A stretch of 11,252 nt of DNA from Chloroflexota bacterium (GTDB lineage Bacteria; Chloroflexota; Anaerolineae; Caldilineales; Caldilineaceae), in NCBI GenBank assembly GCA_003577005.1, contig QEUW01000300.1:1-11252 (forward strand). Direction: 5' to 3'. A program made the translations under genes and the position numbers. Of this stretch, positions 6,001 to 11,252 are shown in pieces (the first letter of the stretch is position 1; every line of letters starts with the position of its first letter). The notes below the pieces were generated by a model. That model saw only the letters and a list, made by a program, of their open reading frames with translations, was not told the DNA's origin and did no database searches.

Positions 6001-8785
6001 CACCTTCACCTATGACAACGTGGGCCGCCCCATCCGCACCGACTACCCCGACGGCGCCTTTACCACCATCCGCTACGACGCGGCGGGCAACATCGACCGC
6101 ACCACCGACCGCGCTGGCCGAGTCACCCGCTACGAGCACGATGAACTGGGCCGGGTGGTCAAGACGATCCGGCCGGACGGCTCGGCACTGCAGACGGTCT
6201 ACAGCCCCGGCGGGCGGGTGATGGCCGAGATCGACGCCCTGGGCAACCGCATCGACTATGAATATGACAGCGCCGGCCGCGTGGTCAAAAAGATCTACCC
6301 CGAGATCTTCGACGTGGCGCAGGGACGCGCGGTGCGCCCCACCTTTATCCACGAATACGATGACGCCGGCAATCTGGCCGCCGTGGTGGACGCCCTGGGC
6401 AACCGCACCCGCTTTGTCTACGATGCGGCGCGCCAGTTGGTCGAGACCCGCTTCCCCGACGGCGCAACGCAGAAGCGCCGCTACGACGCCCGCGGCCTGC
6501 TCGTCGAGGTCGAGGACGCCGAGGGCCGGGTCACCCGGTATGCGTACGACGCGCTGGAGCGACTCACCCGCATCACACTGCCCGCGCCGGCGCCCGGCCA
6601 GCCCAACCCCGTCACCGTCTACGCCTATGACGAGACGGGCAACAAGCTGGCCCAGGTCGATGCGCTAGGCCGCATCACCCGCTTCCGCTATGACGAGCTC
6701 AACCGGCTGGTGGAACGGACGCTGCCTCTGGGCCAGCAGGCCACTTATGCCTACGACGCCGTGGGCAACGTCACTTCGTATCGCGACTTCAACGGCGCGA
6801 CCCTCAGCTTTGTCTATGACACGCTCAACCGTCTGACGCGCAAGAACCTGCCCGGCGGCGCCAGCGTCCAATACAGCTACACCGCCAGCGGCCAGCGCGA
6901 CACGGTCACCGACAGCCGCGGGGTCACCAGCTACACCTACAACGACCTGGGGCTGATGACCAGCGTGGCGCACCCCACGGGCGAAACCGTCCACTACACC
7001 TATGACGCCAATGGCAACTTGACCAGCATGGCGGCGCCGGGCGGCATGGTGCAGTATGCCTACAACGCGCTCAACGCAATTGTCGAGGTAAGCGACCCCG
7101 ACGGCGTCACCCGCTACGGCTATGACGCCAACGGCAACCAGCGCCAGATCACGACCGCCGACGGCATCGTGACCCAGTTGACCTTTGATGCGCGCCAGCG
7201 GCTGACCGGCATCGAGCATCGCAACAGCGCCGGCCTTACGCTCGCTTCGTTTACCTATGATCTGTCGCCGGTGGGCCGCCGCCAGCGCATCACCGAATCG
7301 AGCGGCGCCGTGGTCGAATACACCTATGACGCGCTCAACCGGCTGACGGGCGAGGTGCGCGCGGGCGCCGTTCCCTACGCCCACCAGTATGAGTACGACG
7401 CCGTGGGCAATCGTACGCGCATGGTGCGCGACGGGGTGGAAACCCTCTACGCCTACGACGCCAACGACCGGCTGCTGAGCGCCGGCAACCTGGTCTTTGC
7501 CTATGACAACAACGGCAATACGATCCAGATGGCGACCGGTGCGGCCACATACGATTACACATACGATGCCGAGAACCGGCTGATCCGCGTTGCCGATGGT
7601 GGCGACGTCATCACCCTCAGCTACGATGCCGAGGGCAACCTCATCGGCCAGAGCAGCGGGGCGGACGACATGGTCTATCTGGTCGACAGCCTCAACCCAA
7701 CCGGCTACACCCAGGTGATCGAGGAGCGCGACGGCGCGGGCGCGTTGCTGGCCGGTTACAGTTACGGCCACCACCTGCTCGCCATGAACCGCGACGGCGC
7801 AACCAGCCGCTATCACGTCGACGGCCAGCGCAGCACGCGGCTGCTGACCGAGTCGGGCAGCGTGAGCGACAGCTACACCTACGACGCCTTTGGCAACCGG
7901 GTGGGCGCCAGCGGCGCAACGGCCAACCCCTATGGCTACACCGGCGAGCGCTTTGTCGAGGAACTGGGCTTCTATCACCTGCGCGCCCGTTATTACAACC
8001 CGGCGGTGGGGCGCTTCATCTCGGCTGACCCGTTTGCCGGTTTTGAGAACGACCCGCTCTCGCTGCACAAATATCTCTACGCACACGCCACGCCGGTCAA
8101 CGCCAGCGACCCGACCGGTCACTTCTCGCTGATCGAATTCAGCGTGGGCCAGGCGGTGGAAGGGCTGCTCAAATCGGTGAGCACACTCAGGAAAGTCGAG
8201 AAGGTCTGCCGCTTCAAGTCCTTTGCCGAGAACATCGGGTTTGCCATGATGGCCAAGGAGGTCGTGAAGCAAGTGAGCTACATGGTTAATTTCAGCTTTG
8301 ATCTGGATGAGTTCAACAGCAACCAGTCGTGGAAGGGACAACAGATTTCGCCCGCCGTAGAGTTCGAGATCAAACACCCGCTGGCCAACTTCCCGGCAAC
8401 ACGCGCGCTCCTGGGCGAGCGCGCCATCCAGGGGGTTTCGCTCAAACATTACTACAAGACCATCGGGGATCGATATTACCAGCTCGAACCCTGGCTCGAA
8501 ATCAAGGCAACGAGGCTCAATTCGCAGTCGTTGACGTCGGCCTTCTCCGTTGCCAGCGTCGACCGCATGGCCGAAACCATCGAGCTGGTGGGCGAGGGCA
8601 AGCTCATGGAGCTCAAGATGCAGGCCTGCGGCATCGACTACCTCACCTTTTCGGCCAACTTTGAAACCAAGTATAACCAGTGGAGCGGCGACCGGTCCGC
8701 GGCGGTGATGCTCAAGTGGAACATCGGCGACCTGCTGGAGTTCAAGGCGCCCATCGTCAAGCTCACGCCAAACGGTTTCGAGTAG
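3080..8785 (+). CDS. Large secreted YD-repeat / RHS-family protein with an unrecognised C-terminal tip
   Basis: The product is 1901 residues. A signal peptide (charged start, hydrophobic residues about 13-29, ALA cleavage site near 32) exports it. Next come two tandem modules of about 85 residues (162-337), a beta-sandwich Ig-like segment (about 342-430), and the conserved entry strand of RHS shells (GHFSISFVDLAVP to GMGWTLDIRSG, about 433-475). About 40 YD repeats run from about 660 to 1515 (pattern YxYDxxGxL). The RHS core covers about 1616-1680, with GYTGERF, LGFYHLRARYYNP, GRFISADP (Asp1650) and DPTG (Asp1677). YD/RHS proteins form a hollow shell that encloses a C-terminal payload, often a contact-dependent toxin released by self-cleavage near DPxG. 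Residues 1681-1901 are the payload position. I recognise no toxin family there, and no immunity-like gene follows. A structural or adhesive role is equally possible. The gene stands alone, with no T6SS or VgrG genes in view. Confidence 0.93.
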   Translation: MNFRNRWFYPIYRLCAMALCLALILPASPALAASASAPQARGDGINGPTGELTIAPQVATTTFDRQPVTHAASPKTWNLEAVLERARSASLASLPVPMTAQPAALSAGSLALSTVDDTEAGYPPGVPGGPQAGPEDWTLAELSPTESDEPGLAAAASATLAPGWHLLSAPEVQADTDPATVLASIAGSYRKVYAYDACDTADPWKLYDPNDPAASDLTVIDHTMGLWVEVTETTSLQTSGVLAPYTEIPLCQGWNLIGFPMDRALPIGGALQSIAGNYLRLFAWEQGDTLDPWAVYDVAAPDWANDATFMTPTRGYWLYVTEDTTLTVRAPGAPPVVRLLAPAEGSELFTHTTVSGLVDSDTVATWVMEYRIEGENEWTTFATGDTSGSTVAEAIFDPTLAPNDLYELRLTATDANGQPGSAAVDVMVAGAQKIGHFSISFVDLAVPVAGLPISLIRTYDSRDRRQGDFGMGWTLDIRSGSYRNNRKPGDGWLLRNSGPFTLPCTEVVETKFHATEIRFSNTEFYRFRPEVTPLGAVSGGCDALISYEQVGGLPGATLESLDGDDQVHWRSGSDQLVLVDDEGSLTPYEPQRVLLTLRDGRQFGFHLTNGLESIEDPNGNRLVLSQNGVTHSSGKSVAFVRDSEQRITRITDPLGNAIHYSYDANGDLVAHTDPDANTTEFTYYPGHYLKEIIDPRGIVANRVEYDADGRMIALIDGEGNRTELTHNIAGREEVIRNPNGRVTRAFYNERGQILRHETTVTINGAVAPVVTTYEYDGDLEVAMTDPDGVRRTFAYDASELPTQLVVDPDGLNLFTGFNYDTAGRLQVETDTAGNTISYGYNGVGELTSVVDPLGNSYALAYNGQGRVTRRTDPLGNVAAMAYSADGYPTRLEHFDGQNNLLRKEEFTYDANGRRLSATLYRTMDGGITPLTTRFGYNNLGQVVAITDTLGNVTRMEYDGVGLLTARVDALGRRTTFTYDNVGRPIRTDYPDGAFTTIRYDAAGNIDRTTDRAGRVTRYEHDELGRVVKTIRPDGSALQTVYSPGGRVMAEIDALGNRIDYEYDSAGRVVKKIYPEIFDVAQGRAVRPTFIHEYDDAGNLAAVVDALGNRTRFVYDAARQLVETRFPDGATQKRRYDARGLLVEVEDAEGRVTRYAYDALERLTRITLPAPAPGQPNPVTVYAYDETGNKLAQVDALGRITRFRYDELNRLVERTLPLGQQATYAYDAVGNVTSYRDFNGATLSFVYDTLNRLTRKNLPGGASVQYSYTASGQRDTVTDSRGVTSYTYNDLGLMTSVAHPTGETVHYTYDANGNLTSMAAPGGMVQYAYNALNAIVEVSDPDGVTRYGYDANGNQRQITTADGIVTQLTFDARQRLTGIEHRNSAGLTLASFTYDLSPVGRRQRITESSGAVVEYTYDALNRLTGEVRAGAVPYAHQYEYDAVGNRTRMVRDGVETLYAYDANDRLLSAGNLVFAYDNNGNTIQMATGAATYDYTYDAENRLIRVADGGDVITLSYDAEGNLIGQSSGADDMVYLVDSLNPTGYTQVIEERDGAGALLAGYSYGHHLLAMNRDGATSRYHVDGQRSTRLLTESGSVSDSYTYDAFGNRVGASGATANPYGYTGERFVEELGFYHLRARYYNPAVGRFISADPFAGFENDPLSLHKYLYAHATPVNASDPTGHFSLIEFSVGQAVEGLLKSVSTLRKVEKVCRFKSFAENIGFAMMAKEVVKQVSYMVNFSFDLDEFNSNQSWKGQQISPAVEFEIKHPLANFPATRALLGERAIQGVSLKHYYKTIGDRYYQLEPWLEIKATRLNSQSLTSAFSVASVDRMAETIELVGEGKLMELKMQACGIDYLTFSANFETKYNQWSGDRSAAVMLKWNIGDLLEFKAPIVKLTPNGFE
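3563..4090 (+). repeat. Two tandem GWxL modules within the RHS-family protein
   Basis: Residues about 162-247 and 252-337 align along their length. Both share GW(H/N)L followed by P, then SIAGxY, then AxxxxDTxDPW, YDxxxP, and TxGxWxxVTExTxL. Conserved Trp, Asp-Pro-Trp and Tyr-Asp positions suggest a small beta-rich fold with an aromatic core or ligand face. I recall similar single modules in other secreted proteins but cannot name a Pfam family. Divergence between the copies indicates an old duplication. Confidence 0.7.
5030..7650 (+). repeat. YD-repeat array encoding the RHS shell
   Basis: About 40 copies of a roughly 20-residue unit (about 60 bp) are visible, with the recurring core YxYDxxGxLxxxxDxxGxxT. 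Copies are divergent at the amino-acid level but use the same codons (TAC/TAT GAC GCC, GGC AAC), so short DNA identities are frequent. The array is uninterrupted by stops. It is a plausible target for recombination between units and for assembly error. Confidence 0.85.
6302..6340 (+). repeat. 39-bp in-frame insertion encoding EIFDVAQGRAVRP inside a YD repeat
   Basis: Residues 1075-1087 interrupt the expected flow from KKIYP to TFIHEYDDAGN, where sibling repeats have only a DG turn (for example TDYPDG, IRPDG). The peptide contains FDVAQGR. I recall FDxAQGR peptides as the translated form of a small interspersed DNA repeat in Chloroflexota-like genomes, but I cannot verify this here. The insertion is a multiple of three and leaves the frame open. 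Confidence 0.5.
8120..8785 (+). other. RHS C-terminal tip domain of unknown function
   Basis: This is residues 1681-1901, after DPTG. It begins with a helix-rich part (about 1681-1730, GQAVEGLLKSV to AKEVVKQVSYMV), followed by alternating hydrophobic strands rich in aromatic and charged residues (EFEIKHPL, GVSLKHYYKTIG, PWLEIKATRL, YLTFSANFETKY, VMLKWNIGDLLEFKAP). I see no HNH, AHH, GHH, ADP-ribosyltransferase or peptidase motif. Hand counts of GC on 60-base lines give 53% (8221-8280), 45% (8281-8340) and 58% (8341-8400), against 67% in one line of the shell (6001-6060). The tip may therefore have been swapped in. Confidence 0.6.
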
Positions 8786-8810
8786 GGGTACGAAAACAGA
8801 AAAGTGGCAA

Positions 8811-8848
8811 CACAGAGGGCACAGAGGAGCCACGGAGCACGCAGAGAA
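8811..8848. repeat. Phased short repeat, CACAGAGG units
   Basis: Variants of CACAGAGG start at 8811, 8820, 8831 and 8840 (CACAGAGGG, CACAGAGGA, CACGGAGCA, CGCAGAGAA), with spacing 9, 11 and 9 bp. It begins 26 bp after the RHS stop codon. I recall closely similar strings in intergenic regions of many environmental bacterial genomes. Their function is not known to me. Confidence 0.6.
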
Positions 8849-8883
8849 TCTAAGTCATCGTCCAAAAACAACTTGTAGATTTC

Positions 8884-8915
8884 GGTGCGATGCACTTGAC
8901 AAAGTGCGTTGCACC
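8884..8915. repeat. 14-bp palindromic hairpin (REP-like) upstream of the PKD gene
   Basis: GGTGCGATGCACTT (8884-8897) pairs with AAGTGCGTTGCACC (8902-8915) around a GACA loop. As RNA the stem is continuous, with two G-U wobbles and twelve Watson-Crick pairs. No U-run follows on the plus strand. It lies 52 nt before the next start codon and could be an mRNA leader structure, a REP-type interspersed element, or a partial terminator for the RHS gene. The loop contains TTGACA across the stem edge, but no matching -10 box is present. Confidence 0.65.
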
Positions 8916-8954
8916 TGGGCTGAACTTGACTGGCTTTGCCGGGTTAACTGAATC

Positions 8955-8960
8955 GGGAGA
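8955..8960 (+). promoter_or_regulatory. Ribosome binding site of the PKD/discoidin gene
   Basis: GGGAGA is 6 nt before ATG 8967 and 9 nt before the second in-frame ATG at 8970. Both starts are possible and differ by one residue. A third ATG at 8976 would shorten the signal peptide's charged start. Confidence 0.6.
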
Positions 8961-8966
8961 ACGATC

Positions 8967-11252
8967 ATGATGAAAATGTGTAACACACTCCGCCGGCTGC
9001 TGGGGCGCCGAGCTTGGGTATTGGCCCTCTCTCTGCTCCTGCTGCTGGCGGGGGCGCCGGCAGCCAAAGCTGCGCCGCCACTGCCTTCCAGCTTCTATGG
9101 CGCAGCGCAACTCGATGGCGCCGGCGCGCCGGAAGGCGCGCTCGTCTCAGCCTGGATCGATGGGGCTAAGATCGCCGAAACCACCGTTCGCCTCGTCAAC
9201 GGGCAGGCCGTCTATGCCCTCGACGTGCTGGGCGATGACCCGGATACGCCGGCCATTGAGGGGGGCGCAGAGGGCGCCGCCATCCACTTTCGGATCAACG
9301 GCGTGGCGGCAGAGCAGAGCGCCGTCTGGCAACTGGGCGCGTATGTCAACCTCGACTTGACCGCGGTCACGCCGCCGCCGCTGCCCGTCGCCGCCATTGG
9401 CGCGGCCAACGGCCTCAACGTCGCCCGGCTGGAGGATGGCGCAACCATCGCCGATTTCTCCAACGCCGGTTCCGGCGCGCCCGCCGGCGCCACCGACGCC
9501 AATCCCTTTAGCTCGTGGACAACGACCAGCGGGCGAAACGCCAACGAGCACATCACCGTCGACCTGGTGGGCGACCGGCCTCAGGTGATCGACCAGGTCG
9601 CGCTGCGCGCCAACGACGCCAGCAACTCACCCCGCCGTTTTGAGGTGCTCGTCTCGCTGAGCGGCATCGACGCGGGCAATTTCACCCTCGCCTTCACCGG
9701 TGAGCTGCTGCGCACGGGCCAGATGCAATCCTTTGCCTTCCCGCCCGTCGAGGCCCGCTATGTCAAGCTGCGCATTGTGGACAACTGGGGGAGCGCCAAC
9801 ATTCAACTGATGGACCTGGCAGTGCGCAACCGGACACGCCAGGGCTACGACCAGGACAGCTACTGGCGCACCACCGGCCCCGCCAACCAGTGGATCAAAG
9901 TCGCGCTGGCCCGCGAGACAACCTATCTGGTGGACCGCATCAAGTTGCGCGCCTTTGCCAACGACACCGCGCCGCGCAACTTCCAACTGCTCGTCTCCAC
10001 CGGCTCGCCGGATGACGCCGATTTCCACCCGGTCATGGCGGGGGTGATGGCCAACGACGGCCACGAGCGCTGGTTCACCTTTGCGCCCACGCCGGCCCGC
10101 TATGTCAAGCTGTTGCTGCTCGACAACCACGGCAACGCCACCGAAATCCGCCTGCGCGATCTCCAGATCTTCGCCGCAAACATGGGGGGCGCAACCGTCC
10201 CCTTTGAGGACCTCTCCACCAGCGCGGGTGAGCCGATCACCGCCTGGGAATGGGACTTTGGCGATGGCGCAACCTCCAACGAGCGCCACCCGACCCATAC
10301 CTACAGCCAGCCCGGCGACTATACGGTGACACTGACCGTACAGAACGCGGTTGGCGCGGCCAGCGCCAGCATGGTCTACACCGTGTTGCCCCCGGCCACC
10401 GTCAGCTTCACGGTTTCGCCCGAGTCGATCCGAGAGGGAACAAGCGCCACCTTCACCGACACCTCCACACCGGGCGACGGCAGTGTCTTTATCGACCGCG
10501 CCTGGCGCCTGAGCCACATTGCTGGGGAGCTGAATACGCCCACGGTCATCCGCTCTTTCCCGGACAACGGGGAATACACCATCACCCTGACCCGGCTCGA
10601 CAACTATTTTGTCGCCACCACGCATACGCACACGCTGACTGTGCTCAATGTGCCGCCCATTGTCACCGGCGCCGCCGACCAGACGATCCCGGTGTTGGAC
10701 GCCTGGCAGCCCGACCTGATCGTGGCGGACGTGGCCGGCGACGCCGATACGCTGGTCTGCACGTGGGATCTCGGCGACGGCCAGACGCGGCAGATCAGCC
10801 CGTGCAACAGCTCGAACGTCGATATCAGCCACACCTACGCCGCAGTCGGCGCATACACGGCGGTGGTCACGGTCACCGACAAGGACAACGACTCGGCCAC
10901 GGCCAGCATGATGATCACCGTCCGCAAGCGGGACGCCCGGCTCGCCATCGTCCAGGCGCAGAGCGTCTCGCCCACCGAGGCCGACGTGCAACTGGCGTTG
11001 TGGGACGAGGACGCCCGCGCGCCCATGGCCGGCCGCGCCATCGAACTGCGCTGGGACAACGAGACCGACACGGTGACCACCGACGCCAACGGCATGGCGA
11101 CCGCCCGCATCCCCTACGGGCCAGAGGAGACGGTGACGCTCATTGCCCATTACGCTGGCGATGAGCACTACATCGAGCGCACCGTGACCGTGGAGACGCT
11201 GGTCGATGGCGCCACCCAGTTCTGGCTGGCCTTCCCGACCAACAGCAACAAC
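8967..11252 (+). CDS. Large secreted multidomain protein: discoidin-like, PKD and Ig-like domains (3' end outside window)
   Basis: The frame is open for 762 codons to the window edge. A signal peptide (arginines at 9-15, hydrophobic 17-30, AKA cleavage near residue 35) exports it. Residues about 40-132 form a beta domain (PSSFYG, VSAWIDG, YALDVLGDDPDTPAIEGG, VNLDLT). Two tandem discoidin/F5-8C-like domains follow (about 146-289 and 290-405), each ending in ARYVKL plus a ligand-like loop and DL. PKD domain 1 is at about 411-472 (WEWDFGDG, HTYSQPGDYTVTLTV), with a degenerate PKD-like segment at about 477-560. A PKD domain at about 562-652 (TWDLGDG, HTYAAVGAYTAVVTV) has two cysteines that could form a disulfide. 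An Ig-like domain lies at about 653-746. The last residues, ATQFWLAFPTNSNN, resemble the start of IgGFc-binding-type domains. Discoidin and PKD modules usually bind glycans or mediate surface contacts, and no catalytic motif is visible. A role in adhesion or matrix binding is inferred. Confidence 0.9.
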   Translation, partial: MMKMCNTLRRLLGRRAWVLALSLLLLLAGAPAAKAAPPLPSSFYGAAQLDGAGAPEGALVSAWIDGAKIAETTVRLVNGQAVYALDVLGDDPDTPAIEGGAEGAAIHFRINGVAAEQSAVWQLGAYVNLDLTAVTPPPLPVAAIGAANGLNVARLEDGATIADFSNAGSGAPAGATDANPFSSWTTTSGRNANEHITVDLVGDRPQVIDQVALRANDASNSPRRFEVLVSLSGIDAGNFTLAFTGELLRTGQMQSFAFPPVEARYVKLRIVDNWGSANIQLMDLAVRNRTRQGYDQDSYWRTTGPANQWIKVALARETTYLVDRIKLRAFANDTAPRNFQLLVSTGSPDDADFHPVMAGVMANDGHERWFTFAPTPARYVKLLLLDNHGNATEIRLRDLQIFAANMGGATVPFEDLSTSAGEPITAWEWDFGDGATSNERHPTHTYSQPGDYTVTLTVQNAVGAASASMVYTVLPPATVSFTVSPESIREGTSATFTDTSTPGDGSVFIDRAWRLSHIAGELNTPTVIRSFPDNGEYTITLTRLDNYFVATTHTHTLTVLNVPPIVTGAADQTIPVLDAWQPDLIVADVAGDADTLVCTWDLGDGQTRQISPCNSSNVDISHTYAAVGAYTAVVTVTDKDNDSATASMMITVRKRDARLAIVQAQSVSPTEADVQLALWDEDARAPMAGRAIELRWDNETDTVTTDANGMATARIPYGPEETVTLIAHYAGDEHYIERTVTVETLVDGATQFWLAFPTNSNN

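Noticed and set aside
3044..6352. 1102-codon open frame on the minus strand opposite the RHS gene
   Set aside because: It mirrors the repetitive GC-rich YD codons and reads as low-complexity Val/Ala/Gly/His text with no domain. The plus strand has a signal peptide, YD repeats and an RHS core in one frame.
6665..8833. 722-codon minus-strand open frame opposite the RHS shell end and tip
   Set aside because: It has the same shadow composition, with recurring GVVG, AVG and HAG fragments antisense to YD repeats. No ribosome site or family match is visible.
8896..8954. TTGACA (8896-8901) and TTGACT (8926-8931) as promoters of the PKD gene
   Set aside because: The -35 matches are good, but no acceptable -10 box lies 16-18 bp downstream of either. 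The first is also part of the hairpin.
8786..8966. Small immunity gene directly behind the RHS gene
   Set aside because: Only 181 bp are available, filled by a phased repeat and a hairpin. No plus-strand open frame with a ribosome site is present.
9627..11168. 513-codon minus-strand open frame opposite the PKD gene
   Set aside because: It is antisense to clear discoidin and PKD motifs. Its composition is that of a GC-rich shadow frame.
1..11252. CRISPR array, tRNA, rRNA or transposase gene
   Set aside because: No repeat-spacer pattern, cloverleaf-like sequence, rRNA segment or transposase motif was found on either strand. The phased repeats are too short for CRISPR.

Overview
The window looks like chromosomal DNA from a GC-rich bacterium. 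My best guess is Chloroflexota (Anaerolineae/Caldilineae-like). This rests on very large secreted YD-repeat and PKD-type proteins, an N-terminal PSSFYG-type beta domain that I associate with that phylum, and an in-frame FDVAQGR peptide of a kind I recall from their genomes. It is inference from protein style; no rRNA or other marker is present.

Layout. Positions 1-39 hold a 9-10 bp phased repeat. A CPBP-family intramembrane protease gene lies on the minus strand (40-759). It is divergent from etfB-etfA (920-1699 and 1708-2688), which encode both subunits of an electron transfer flavoprotein. The 160 bp between them contains a possible promoter for each direction and a phased inverted repeat. 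After etfA comes a 391 bp gap (2689-3079) with a weak hairpin right after the stop codon and a perfect 13-bp stem plus U-run that ends the etf transcript.

The second half is taken up by two very large genes for exported proteins on the plus strand. The first (3080-8785, 1901 aa) is a YD-repeat/RHS-family shell protein. It has a signal peptide, two tandem GWxL modules, an Ig-like segment, about 40 YD repeats, a clear RHS core ending in DPTG, and a 221-residue C-terminal tip that I do not recognise. The tip has lower GC and no adjacent immunity-like gene. The second (8967 to beyond the window end) has a signal peptide, a PSSFYG-type domain, two discoidin-like domains, PKD domains, another Ig-like domain and the start of what may be an IgGFc-binding-like module. 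Between the two lie a CACAGAGG phased repeat and a 14-bp palindromic hairpin.

Functionally the window splits into a housekeeping part (FAD-dependent electron transfer; membrane protease) and a surface/secretome part (two large modular extracellular proteins). The least explained items are the RHS tip, the tandem GWxL modules, the small in-frame insertion in the YD shell, and the repeated appearance of 9-10 bp phased elements at gene boundaries.
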